Source: Candidatus Stoquefichus massiliensis AP9 (GTDB lineage Bacteria; Bacillota_I; Bacilli_A; Erysipelotrichales; Coprobacillaceae). Taken from it: a stretch of 34,680 nucleotides of DNA. A model generated the notes under the pieces. That model was not told the DNA's origin. It did not search any database and saw only the letters and a list, made by a program, of their open reading frames with translations. Where the stretch lies: the NCBI RefSeq assembly GCF_000455285.1, contig NZ_HG005292.1, positions 67,090 to 101,769 of the forward strand. Direction: 5' to 3'. The position numbers were made by a program, and so were the translations under genes. Positions 27,172 through 34,624 of the stretch are shown one piece after another (the stretch's first letter is position 1; the number at the start of each line of letters is the position of its first letter).

Positions 27172-27192
27172 CAAAAAGAGGATTTCTCCCCT
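27172..27192 (-). terminator. Attenuating terminator between EIIC and the regulator
   Basis: A 6-bp stem (one G-U wobble) has a GAAA tetraloop and is followed by TTTTTG on the minus strand. It starts in the EIIC stop codon. It would reduce readthrough into the regulator and EIIBC. Confidence 0.55.
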
Positions 27193-28520
27193 TATTCATT
27201 CACAACTTCTTGTTCACTTAATTGTATTTCATTTTTTAAATTTATTGAGTCTTGACGTTTAAAAAATGGGTAATAAATAATTAAGTCTATTGCAACTAAA
27301 GCAATTGCCCAAACAACACCTGTCCACGAACCATTATTTAGTGACTGATAAAAACCAAAGGGCATAAATGTATTGATAGCGGCACCTGTTGGAGCTGCAA
27401 CTAATCCAATTCTTGTGACCAATGACGATAAGAATAAATTGACCATAGGACAGGCAATAAATGGTATGGCCAAATTAATGTTCATAATAACTGGCGATCC
27501 AAACATAATAGGTTCGTTTATATTGAATAGTGATGTTGCGATTGTTAATTTCCCTAAAGTTTTAAATTGTGATGACTTTGCTCTTGTTAACATCAACAGA
27601 TTTAATGCCAATGTTGACCCTACTCCTCCAATAAGTGTATAACATAAGAAATTCCACTCTGGATATGGACAAGCTGTTCCTGCTGCAAATGCAGATAGAT
27701 TTGCCATTGCCATAGCATTATAAATAGGAGCCATAGCGGCATAAGTCACCATTGTCCCATGAACGCCAAACAACCATAAAATATGACCTATTAATGTATA
27801 AATAACAAATCCCCAGAATCCTCCACCAACATTAGTTAATGGCTGCTGCAATAATGTATAGATTAAATTTTGAGCAGTCCCATATGTAGTATAAGATAGT
27901 GCTGTTCTTATTAACATAAATATAATAAAGACCAATCCCGCTGGAATCATTGTTTCAAACATATTAGAAACATTTGGTGGAACTGATGCTGGCATTTTAA
28001 TCTTGATATTTTTATCTAAACACCAAACATAGATTCTTGCTCCAGCAATTCCTGCAATCATGGCTAAAAATAATCCAGTAGCTCCAAATGATGAAACTGG
28101 CAAAACATTGTTTACAATACCTGATACTTCTGCACCAGATGCATCCGTTAATATCGCCGTTGTCTCAAATGGAGTCAGTAATAATAATGCTCCTAAACTA
28201 ATCATTGCCCCTGAAAAAGGATTTTTACTAAATGACTTTGCAGTAAAATACCCCAAAGCGATAACCAAATATAACGAAATTAAATCACTCGTAATCATGA
28301 CAGGAAAGTTTAAAATATCTACCAAGCCTGTACTTGTTAAAAAATTTGTGTACCAATCTCCTAATGGTAAAGAACGAATTAACATGAAGATTGATCCTCC
28401 AATTGTTAATGCACTTACACCCATAAAACCATCCATAATAATCTTTACATATCTTGCATTTGTAAACTTATCAATATTAGGTACAATTTTTTCTTCAAAA
28501 TAATTTTTGAGTTTACTCAT
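27192..28520 (-). CDS. PTS lactose/cellobiose-family EIIC permease
   Basis: A 442-residue EIIC with FGVHGTMVTYAAM, the signature FNINEPIMFGSPVIMN and about ten TM helices. It is the first gene of the operon. It has no fused EIIB, so it must use an EIIB from elsewhere, or the EIIB portion of the EIIBC two genes on. GGGAGG lies before the ATG. A candidate promoter (TTGTTT-16-TATAAT) is about 180 bases upstream, leaving a long leader. Confidence 0.88.
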   Translation of the reverse strand: MSKLKNYFEEKIVPNIDKFTNARYVKIIMDGFMGVSALTIGGSIFMLIRSLPLGDWYTNFLTSTGLVDILNFPVMITSDLISLYLVIALGYFTAKSFSKNPFSGAMISLGALLLLTPFETTAILTDASGAEVSGIVNNVLPVSSFGATGLFLAMIAGIAGARIYVWCLDKNIKIKMPASVPPNVSNMFETMIPAGLVFIIFMLIRTALSYTTYGTAQNLIYTLLQQPLTNVGGGFWGFVIYTLIGHILWLFGVHGTMVTYAAMAPIYNAMAMANLSAFAAGTACPYPEWNFLCYTLIGGVGSTLALNLLMLTRAKSSQFKTLGKLTIATSLFNINEPIMFGSPVIMNINLAIPFIACPMVNLFLSSLVTRIGLVAAPTGAAINTFMPFGFYQSLNNGSWTGVVWAIALVAIDLIIYYPFFKRQDSINLKNEIQLSEQEVVNE

Positions 28521-28617
28521 TTTTATTCCTCCCTTTCTTTAATTCAATCATACCAACATATTGATTTAAGTTAAATTTCATTATTTTCCATAAATATTAT
28601 GCCTATTCAACATTTTT

Positions 28618-28636
28618 TGATAATCATCTCTTATCA
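28618..28636 (-). other. Leader hairpin upstream of EIIC
   Basis: A 6-bp stem (TGATAA with TTATCA) in the roughly 180-base leader lies between the candidate promoter and the EIIC gene. It is too weak to call an antiterminator site. Confidence 0.3.
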
Positions 28637-28696
28637 TTGATTGAAAGAAGAGAATCAAAAAACTCTTTTCTATCCTTTAACATAATGTTTACAATA

Positions 28697-28724
28697 ATTA
28701 TATACTATATGACTTCATAAACAA
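28697..28724 (-). promoter_or_regulatory. Candidate promoter of the beta-glucoside operon
   Basis: On the minus strand TTGTTT (28724-28719) and TATAAT (28702-28697) are 16 bases apart. It is the best pairing in the region; the -35 matches only TTG. Confidence 0.45.
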
Positions 28725-28781
28725 ATAAATATTCTTATCACTATAAGTAAGGACCTTTATTTATAATAGTATTCAAACGCA

Positions 28782-28809
28782 AAAAAGCCTTGAACTTACC
28801 ATCAAGACT
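28782..28809 (-). terminator. Terminator left behind by the decayed macrodomain gene
   Basis: A 7-bp stem (GTCTTGA with TCAAGGC, one wobble) has an 8-base loop and is followed by TTTTTTG on the minus strand. It lies just past the last recognisable macrodomain codons. Confidence 0.55.
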
Positions 28810-28857
28810 TTATAGCATTAATTATTTAGTATGAATAATATATTTTGATGGTAAGTT
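28793..28857. repeat. 13-bp perfect inverted repeat
   Basis: AACTTACCATCAA (28793-28805) and TTGATGGTAAGTT (28845-28857) flank 39 bases. One arm lies in the macrodomain remnant and the other in the terminator loop. Origin unclear. Confidence 0.6.
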
Positions 28858-29232
28858 GTAGGCACTTGTTATTTTGATTTTTCAGTAGGCTCAAGATAAT
28901 TCTGTTTACCATCAGTTTATGACATTAATTTCTTAATTGAACTTTGGCATATGTATGAATAGCATTATCTATGCAGGAATAACACGGAATATAACAGCCT
29001 TATAACTACTGATTAGCTACATTGACAATGGTATCTACTTGAAGTGTTGTTATATCACCTTGATATATTTCCATTCATGATTCATTATTAATAGGACTTG
29101 GTAATCTGACATTCACAAGAGAATGATACAAAGAAAATAATTCTTTCATGTGATGTTGGTAATGAAAAGTTATATTGTCCTTCTTTTAATAAGTATTAGA
29201 TAAGATATATAAATCTATCAATTTGTTTCATT
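28822..29232 (-). pseudogene. Decayed zinc-type macrodomain (ADP-ribosyl hydrolase) gene
   Basis: No long frame survives, but successive minus-strand pieces match the order of a Zn-dependent macrodomain protein. They are MKQIDRFIYLI (from 29232), MKELFSLYHSLVNVRLPSP (from 29149), MEIYQGDITTLQVDTIVNVA (from 29074; the ADP-ribose-binding GDIT...VNAAN motif), GCYIPCYSCIDNAIHTYA, YLEPTEKSK and AYNLPSKYIIHT (28863-28828). Intact relatives have a GCxxPCHxCIDNAIH zinc-site segment and an AYNLPSKYIxHT segment in this order. Several stops (TAA, TGA, TAG) and frameshifts break it. Intact members reverse protein ADP-ribosylation. Here it cannot be made. Identification is by memory of the family motifs. 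Confidence 0.75.
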
Positions 29233-29299
29233 GTTTTTACATCTTTTATAAACAGATTAATGAATAAATATATTTTTTTGAACAGTATTCAATGATATT

Positions 29300-29564
29300 G
29301 TTATATTATTCTACATTAACCATTTCACGATTTATCTTATAAAATAGAACTCTTGAAATTTACTTTTATTTAAATATCATTCTTCTCAAGATTTCATAAA
29401 CCTTGCTTTCTCAAATAATATAAATCTCTTATTCCAATATATTCTGTAATTTCTGAACCCTTATATGCTTTATAATAGCAGAACGTCAAAGTCTTTTCAT
29501 CAAATTTAGTTCCATTTGGTACTGGAGAAAATATAATAAAAGCAACATTACTTTCTACCTAAAA
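29300..29564 (-). pseudogene. Decayed coding remnant, unidentified
   Basis: Immediately downstream of the DUF4143 gene, a minus-strand frame reads as protein-like for about 55 codons (SPVPNGTKFDEKTLTFCYYK, then GSEITEYIGI and YYLRKQGL) before stops. Other pieces continue in different frames (ISRVLFYKINREM). The ending looks like a winged-helix C-terminus found in some AlbA_2/AAA_4-type proteins, but this is a weak impression. No intact gene is present. Confidence 0.3.
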
Positions 29565-30899
29565 TCATTCCTTTTTAATAAATGGAGCCATATACATTGG
29601 AAGCATTTGTATATCTTCTATTTTTTGATAATCTTTTTGTGAGAGAATCAAACATGAATCAATATGTTTAGAATATTTTTTCTTGAATTCAGTGATTGAT
29701 TCATATTTTCCTAATCCAGATGATTTTACTTCTATTGCAGATATTTTTGAACCTTGTGATATTAAGAAATCAATTTCATAATAATGAGTACTTCCTTCTT
29801 TTTCCCAAGTATGATAATAGAGTTCTCTATCTTGAGAAACTAAAATTTGAGCAATTAAATTTTCATATAAATATCCCAAATTAGCAGGTAATTTATCTGA
29901 TAATAGTTTTGCATAGATATTATTATCAACGGATGGTCTATCCATTAATAAAAGAGTCACAAATAATCCAGTATCAGATAAATAAAGTTTATAACTATCT
30001 AAATCTTTTGTTAAAGATAGACTCACTTTCGGATCAGTTGAATTGTAACAAGATAAAACAGTTTTAGAATCAAGTAAATCAAACAATAATTCTCTTTCTC
30101 TATTTGTTGGTCTTTTTCCTATAGCTGTTGATAGTCGATATTTCTTTGTTCCTTTAGCTAACTGAGCTGGTATTGAATGATATAACGCAGATATTCTACC
30201 AGATTGATCTATTTTTTTAAAATCTTCTTCATATAAATTGATGATTTGTCTTTTCATATAATCAATAGTCGAAAAATCTTTTCCATCTATGTATGCTTCA
30301 ACAGCTTGGGGCATACCTCCTACCGCCATATAGATTCTTAAATCTCTCATAAGCTTTCTATTTATAGCTTGACCCACACTTCTTTTCAAATGATATAATT
30401 GTTCTAATGCATGATAGTTAGTGTTCGTTGCATTACAAAATTCTTCATAATCCATTGGATATATTTGAATCTTCATTTCTTCAGAGGGAATCAAAATATC
30501 TTTTACATTTTTTTTAATTGAAATCAAAGACCCAGTTTCAATATAATGATATTTACCATCTTTAACCAAATGTTTTATTGCTTGTCTTGCTTTAGGGAAC
30601 AATTGAACCTCATCAAATATAATAACAGATTCATGTTTATATAATGTTACTCCTGTTATTGCTTGTAATCTTAAAAAGAATATATCCAAATCATTTATAT
30701 CATCAAAACATGATATAACATCATTTGAGGCAATTGAAAAATCTATAAGAATATAAGTTTTATATTCGTTTTCAGCAAACGACTTTGCAATTGTTGACTT
30801 CCCAACACGTCTAGCCCCTTCTAGAAGTACAGCATATTTATTTGCATATTTTGATTTCCATTCTAATAATTTTTCATATCCTTTTCTTTTAAAATACAT
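29565..30899 (-). CDS. AAA ATPase with DUF4143 domain
   Basis: A 444-residue protein of the large AAA_14 + DUF4143 family. It has Walker A LEGARRVGKSTIAKSF (about residues 27-42), Walker B SVIIFDEVQLFP, sensor region YHYIETGSLIS, a middle segment YPMDYEEFC and a C-terminal DUF4143 nuclease-like fold (YYEIDFLIS...AIEVKSSG). That last piece holds the E...D...ExK pattern of PD-(D/E)xK enzymes. The family is widespread and often mobile or duplicated; its function is unclear. AGGAGAG precedes the ATG. It starts next to a set of 33-bp repeats holding its promoter. No partner gene is visible. Confidence 0.88.
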   Translation of the reverse strand: MYFKRKGYEKLLEWKSKYANKYAVLLEGARRVGKSTIAKSFAENEYKTYILIDFSIASNDVISCFDDINDLDIFFLRLQAITGVTLYKHESVIIFDEVQLFPKARQAIKHLVKDGKYHYIETGSLISIKKNVKDILIPSEEMKIQIYPMDYEEFCNATNTNYHALEQLYHLKRSVGQAINRKLMRDLRIYMAVGGMPQAVEAYIDGKDFSTIDYMKRQIINLYEEDFKKIDQSGRISALYHSIPAQLAKGTKKYRLSTAIGKRPTNRERELLFDLLDSKTVLSCYNSTDPKVSLSLTKDLDSYKLYLSDTGLFVTLLLMDRPSVDNNIYAKLLSDKLPANLGYLYENLIAQILVSQDRELYYHTWEKEGSTHYYEIDFLISQGSKISAIEVKSSGLGKYESITEFKKKYSKHIDSCLILSQKDYQKIEDIQMLPMYMAPFIKKE

Positions 30900-30917
30900 A
30901 AACTTTACACTCTCCTA

Positions 30918-31049
30918 TCGTTTCTTCAATACTATTATATCAGATTATTTACATTTCTTCAAAGTTATATTTAACCAAAAACGACATTTCTTCAAAACTA
31001 TTTTTAATTAAATATGACATTTCTTCAATGTTTTTATAATATATCTATT
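30918..31049. repeat. Four 33-bp tandem repeats upstream of the DUF4143 gene
   Basis: ACATTTCTTCAA occurs at 30951, 30984 and 31017, and as TCGTTTCTTCAA at 30918, exactly 33 bases apart each time. The units at 30951 and 30984 agree over most of their length; the outer two match mainly in the 12-base core. On the minus strand the core is TTGAAGAAATGT. The period is a whole number of codons, and one frame reads SFEEMSFLVKYNFEEM, ending in TAA. Confidence 0.8.
30934..30962 (-). promoter_or_regulatory. Promoter of the DUF4143 gene, built into the repeats
   Basis: On the minus strand TTGAAG (30962-30957, part of the repeat core) is followed after 17 bases by TATAAT (30939-30934). The start codon is about 35 bases further on. 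Each repeat core therefore carries a potential -35 element or operator. Confidence 0.65.
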
Positions 31050-31090
31050 ATACCCTTTTATTTAAAAATAATATCAATAGTTTATCTAAA

Positions 31091-31117
31091 AGAAAAAACC
31101 TTGATTTCATCAAGGTT
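31091..31117 (-). terminator. rpsF-ssb-rpsR terminator
   Basis: An 8-bp stem (AACCTTGA with TCAAGGTT) has a 5-base loop and is followed by TTTTTC on the minus strand, just past rpsR. Confidence 0.8.
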
Positions 31118-31129
31118 TCCAGTCTTTAA

Positions 31130-31360
31130 TTATTCACCAGTATATGGTAATAATGCCATTTGTCTAGCACGTTTAATAGCAGTTGCTAATTGTCTTTGGT
31201 ATTTAGCGCTTGTTCCTGTTACACGTCTAGGAATGATTTTTCCATTTGCAGAAACGAATCTTTTTAATAATTCAACATCTTTATAATCGATGTAATCAAT
31301 CTTGTTTTTTGTAAAGTAGCAAACTTTCTTTCTACCCATTCTTTGTCTTTTGAATGCCAT
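31130..31360 (-). CDS. rpsR: 30S ribosomal protein S18
   Basis: A 76-residue S18 with the family core [20 protein letters not shown], then [19 protein letters not shown] and [11 protein letters not shown] near the C-terminus. It binds S6 and 16S rRNA in the platform of the small subunit. AAGGAGG precedes the ATG, 14 bases after the ssb stop. Last gene of rpsF-ssb-rpsR. Confidence 0.98.
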   Translation of the reverse strand: MAFKRQRMGRKKVCYFTKNKIDYIDYKDVELLKRFVSANGKIIPRRVTGTSAKYQRQLATAIKRARQMALLPYTGE

Positions 31361-31374
31361 AAGTCTTATCCTCC

Positions 31375-31830
31375 TTAAAATTGAATATCATCTTCCATGA
31401 TATTAAATGAATCAAAAGAATTATCAAAATCCTTTTCTAAATCCACTGTTTTCATATCATAGAAATTATTTTGTTCCACTTGAGGTTGTTGTTGCTGTGC
31501 TTTTTCCCTAGCAGCTTTTGTTTCTAGGAATTGAACACTATCACAAACAACTTCTACAACATAAACTTTTTGTCCTTGTGCATTATCATAACTACGAGAA
31601 CGTAGTCTTCCTTCTACACCAACTAAAGATCCTTTAGAACAATACTTTTCAACATTTTCAGCCACTTTATTCCAAACAACACAGTTAATATAATCTGCTT
31701 GTTGTCCATCTGCTGAATTGTAATTACGATTCAACGCTAAAGTGAAACTTGTCACTGCTGCACCTGTATTTGTTCTTCTCAATTCTGGGTCTCTTGTCAT
31801 TCTTCCAACGAGTACGACACGATTAATCAT
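31375..31830 (-). CDS. ssb: Single-stranded DNA-binding protein
   Basis: A 151-residue SSB. The OB fold spans about residues 1-106 ([40 protein letters not shown]). A Gln-rich linker (QQQQPQ) and an acidic tail ending MEDDIQF follow, the binding site for repair and replication partners. The last residues vary from the usual DDDIPF but keep the acidic-then-Phe end. It lies between rpsF and rpsR in the standard order. Confidence 0.97.
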   Translation of the reverse strand: MINRVVLVGRMTRDPELRRTNTGAAVTSFTLALNRNYNSADGQQADYINCVVWNKVAENVEKYCSKGSLVGVEGRLRSRSYDNAQGQKVYVVEVVCDSVQFLETKAAREKAQQQQPQVEQNNFYDMKTVDLEKDFDNSFDSFNIMEDDIQF

Positions 31831-31844
31831 ATATTACGCACCTC

Positions 31845-32129
31845 TTAATCTCTTCTAAGAGTTAAATGACGTAACATGTTTGCATTAATACGTGATAAAC
31901 GTTCGAATTCAGCAATATTTGCAGGAGTCGTTGTTGTATCAATAACAACATAATATCCTTTAGTATAATCTTTGATTTCGTAAGCTAAATCACGTAATCC
32001 CCATTCGTTAACGTTATCTACAGTTCCTTCATTAGTAGTTAATACTTTTTTGTAACTTTCGATAAGTGCATTTCTTGCATCTTCTTCAACGTCTGGTTTT
32101 ACAATAAACATAATTTCATATTTGTTCAT
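31845..32129 (-). CDS. rpsF: 30S ribosomal protein S6
   Basis: A 94-residue S6 (MNKYEIMFIVKPDVEEDAR, GLRDLAYEIKDYTKGYYVV). It pairs with S18 on the 30S platform. It heads rpsF-ssb-rpsR with GGAGGAGG before the ATG and a good promoter about 100 bases upstream. Length is normal. Confidence 0.98.
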   Translation of the reverse strand: MNKYEIMFIVKPDVEEDARNALIESYKKVLTTNEGTVDNVNEWGLRDLAYEIKDYTKGYYVVIDTTTTPANIAEFERLSRINANMLRHLTLRRD

Positions 32130-32206
32130 CTTTTTACCTCCTCCTATGGTCTATGGTCTGCATCTTACATGTAGACAGGCAGTAAATATTTTTTACATGC
32201 TTATGC

Positions 32207-32235
32207 ATTATAGCACAACATAATTGAAAATACAA
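32207..32235 (-). promoter_or_regulatory. rpsF-ssb-rpsR promoter
   Basis: On the minus strand TTGTAT (32235-32230), 17 bases, then TATAAT (32212-32207). The roughly 70-base leader that follows can form a CATGTA/TACATG stem. It lacks the CCG loop elements expected of the S6:S18 autoregulatory leader, so that leader is not called. Confidence 0.7.
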
Positions 32236-32252
32236 TGAGTTTATCAATATTT

Positions 32253-33122
32253 TTACACATTCTCAAGTTTTAAAATTGATTCATCAATGAGTGAAAATAT
32301 CCATTGTTTTAATGGTTGAAAATAAAAACCAAATGTTTCTGCTTTTAAGACACAAATACTATGAGACTGGATACTATTATAAGGTGCAATATCTCCGTTA
32401 TTGGCTGGAACATAGCCTTTATTTGTTTTCTGTTCTACATATTGAATAATCTCTGCTAATGATATTGTCCCCTCTGAACTTCCATTATATATTTCACGAT
32501 GTCCTTTGTCTGCTAAAAATGCTAAAAACTTGCCCGCATCACTTGCTAAAACAAAACTAAGCTGTTCATTGATATTATTAATAAGCATTGGTTTGCTATC
32601 ATAAATATGCTTAACATAGAAATCCAAACGTTCTGTATAATCATTATGGCCTAGCACAACTGGGAATCTCACAATCACAAAATCTTGTTGTGGATAAATT
32701 TGTGTAAGAACTGCTTCTGCTTGTCGCTTTCCTTCATCATAATCAAAATCTTCTCGTTGACCCCATTTTATCAAATAATGATAAGGATCAAAATCTGTTT
32801 CTATAGTCTTTTCATGTAAATTATAAACAGCTGTCGAAGATACTAAAATATATTTTTGGCAATGAATAGTATCCAGTGCAATTTTTACAGCATCAGAACA
32901 ATAAGCTAAATTATCATAAACAACATCATATTGCTTATTTTTAAACGCTCTTGCCATACTATCTGCATTATTCCTATCAACTATGATTCTTGATACACAA
33001 TCACCAAAATCATCTGGTGATTTTCCTCTTGTTGCAATTGTTACAGAATAATCTTTCTGTAATAAAGACTTGACTAACTCTATACCAAAAAAACGTGTTC
33101 CTCCTAATACCAATACTTCCAT
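32253..33122 (-). CDS. NAD-dependent epimerase/dehydratase-like SDR protein
   Basis: A 289-residue atypical SDR. The dinucleotide motif is LVLGGTRFFG (residues 4-13). SSTAVYN contains the Ser of the catalytic set, but the usual YxxxK is replaced by the region DYDEGKRQAEAVL (Y...K with altered spacing). The protein is close to the plant CSP41/Rossmann-type branch that often lacks epimerase activity. It starts with LRS-like strong beta-alpha alternation. Substrate unknown. No operon partner is evident, although the next gene upstream is close on the same strand. Confidence 0.8.
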   Translation of the reverse strand: MEVLVLGGTRFFGIELVKSLLQKDYSVTIATRGKSPDDFGDCVSRIIVDRNNADSMARAFKNKQYDVVYDNLAYCSDAVKIALDTIHCQKYILVSSTAVYNLHEKTIETDFDPYHYLIKWGQREDFDYDEGKRQAEAVLTQIYPQQDFVIVRFPVVLGHNDYTERLDFYVKHIYDSKPMLINNINEQLSFVLASDAGKFLAFLADKGHREIYNGSSEGTISLAEIIQYVEQKTNKGYVPANNGDIAPYNSIQSHSICVLKAETFGFYFQPLKQWIFSLIDESILKLENV

Positions 33123-33168
33123 ACTTATCCATCTCCTATAGATTTATCTTATACTTATACATCATCAA

Positions 33169-33594
33169 TTACAATTCTTTTTTATGAATTACATAATGAT
33201 GCTTCTCTATCTCAATAATGACATATGTTAACGGCAATGAAAAACGTCTTCTTCCGCAACTTCCAGGATTTATATACTGAACTCCTTCTTCCTTATAACA
33301 TGTATATTGATGAGAGTGACCAAAAATATAGAAATCAACATCTTTCCTCCCACCAATCTGATGAATCATATAGAAATGAAAGCCACCTATTTCAAAAGAT
33401 TCTTCTTCATTTAAACTCAATTGATCATTATTCCCCTTCACTGCAATGACAGGTGCAAGTTCTCTTAATTGAATGAGAATTTCTTCCTTCATAATATCTC
33501 CAGCATGTAAAATATAATCACATTTTTTTAAGTCATTAATTACTTCTTCCCTTAATACATTATGAGTATCAGAAATCACACCAATTCGATACAT
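33169..33594 (-). CDS. YfcE/MJ0936-family metallophosphoesterase
   Basis: A protein of about 141 residues. Metal ligands appear in order: ISDTHN (D-x-H), LHAGDI, KGNNDQ, FGHSHQ and the final INPGSCGRRR. This is a compact calcineurin-like phosphoesterase of the YfcE/MJ0936 family, active on phosphodiesters in tests of relatives; the physiological substrate is unknown. An upstream ATG at 33615 precedes the ribosome site; AAGGAGTG lies 5 bases before 33594, which is preferred. Confidence 0.9.
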   Translation of the reverse strand: MYRIGVISDTHNVLREEVINDLKKCDYILHAGDIMKEEILIQLRELAPVIAVKGNNDQLSLNEEESFEIGGFHFYMIHQIGGRKDVDFYIFGHSHQYTCYKEEGVQYINPGSCGRRRFSLPLTYVIIEIEKHHYVIHKKEL

Positions 33595-33615
33595 TTTTTC
33601 ACTCCTTATCCTCAT

Positions 33616-33932
33616 AATTTTTCTATAAAATTCATATCATATAAAGATTATGATTTTTAATATGTCTTTTTATACTATTCCTCAACAATAATATTCAAAC
33701 GAATACAGATAACATATATGGTCTGTACAATTTAGTTATACCATTTCTATATAAAATGTAAATATACTGATTATCCATATAAATACGGGCAATCACTAAA
33801 AGAGTTATTTTATGAGTCAAATAACTTTTATTCTACAAAATATTAATCATTTCTTAAAAACTTATTTTATATTTATTAATACTTTTCTATGATTTTATGT
33901 CATAATAAGATTACAGTAAATGGGGTGTAAGA
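33616..33932. other. 317-bp intergenic region, no gene seen
   Basis: A very AT-rich gap between divergent genes. The only notable structure is an 8-bp hairpin (AGTTATTT 33803-33810 with AAATAACT 33819-33826) followed by TTTATT on the plus strand, which looks like an orphan terminator without an upstream plus-strand gene. A plausible -10 (CATAAT) for the amidase gene lies near 33900. No open frame with a ribosome site was found. Confidence 0.5.
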
Positions 33933-34538
33933 ATGGTAAAAAAGAAAAAAAGATTAAAGAAAGGGATATTATTTTTATTGGTTATTATTTTGACAGCTGG
34001 TATTGCTGGGGGTTATTACATTACGACAAGACATAATGATATTGAAGAATATAATGTCGATGGTTTATCAATACAGCATCAGTTTTTAACTGTCAATCCA
34101 TATTCAAGAAGCGGCAAGAATTTACCTAGAATTAAAGGCATTGTTGTACACTATACAGCTAATCCTGGTTCCACAGCTCAAAATAATCGTAATTATTTTG
34201 AAAATTTAAAAGATAAACATACAACATCAGTATCAAGTCATTTTATTATTGGACTCAAGGGAGAGATTATACAATGTATTCCATTGAATGAAATTGCTTA
34301 TGCCTCTAATAATCGAAATAAGGATACAATTTCTATAGAGTGCTGCCATCCTGATAAAAGTGGAAAATTTAATGATGAAACTTATCAGTCATTACAAAAA
34401 TTAGTTCAGGCTTTGATGTCTACATATCATTTAGATAAAAATGACATTATTAGACATTATGACGTTACTGGAAAAAGTTGTCCAAAATATTTTGTTGATT
34501 ATCCTAAGGAATGGGAAAAATTTCTCAATTCACTGTAA
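33933..34538 (+). CDS. Membrane-anchored N-acetylmuramoyl-L-alanine amidase (amidase_2/PGRP fold)
   Basis: A 201-residue protein. A basic N-terminus (VKKKKRLKKG) and one TM/signal anchor (about 11-30) precede an amidase_2 domain (about 65-195). Zn ligands are in VVHYTANPG (H73), IIRHYDVTGKSCP (H175) and the Cys183 of KSCP. E136 (SIEC) and K181 stand where catalytic residues are found in the T7-lysozyme family. It should cut the MurNAc-L-Ala bond of peptidoglycan outside the membrane. GGGGTG lies 8 bases before the ATG. It is away from the MurNAc locus but could feed the same recycling. Confidence 0.9.
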   Translation: MVKKKKRLKKGILFLLVIILTAGIAGGYYITTRHNDIEEYNVDGLSIQHQFLTVNPYSRSGKNLPRIKGIVVHYTANPGSTAQNNRNYFENLKDKHTTSVSSHFIIGLKGEIIQCIPLNEIAYASNNRNKDTISIECCHPDKSGKFNDETYQSLQKLVQALMSTYHLDKNDIIRHYDVTGKSCPKYFVDYPKEWEKFLNSL

Positions 34539-34541
34539 AGT

Positions 34542-34572
34542 AAAAGAAAGATGAAAAATCATCTTTCTTTTT
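34542..34572 (+). terminator. Terminator of the amidase gene
   Basis: A stem of up to 13 bp (34542-34554 with 34559-34571) has an AAAA loop and a T-tract. It is symmetrical enough (A-run on the left) to work on both strands. Confidence 0.75.
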
Positions 34573-34579
34573 AACATCC

Positions 34580-34624
34580 ATCTATTTCTCGACACCTAAT
34601 ATAGGCGAAATAGATTTTATGTCG
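34580..34624. other. Structured stretch at the right edge
   Basis: ATCTATTTC (34580-34588) pairs with GAAATAGAT (34607-34615), enclosing CCTA-ATA-TAGG. CGACA (34590-34594) pairs with TGTCG (34620-34624). The two pairings cross, as in an H-type pseudoknot or alternative folds. On the minus strand a TTGACT (34662-34657) and TATACT (34637-34632) lie upstream, but 19 bases apart. Confidence 0.4.

Noticed and set aside
27373-28503. Plus-strand frames within the second EIIC gene
   Set aside because: Shadow of a strongly supported EIIC.
32130-32206. S6:S18 ribosomal leader
   Set aside because: A stem is present but the CCG loop/bulge elements of that regulatory RNA are missing.
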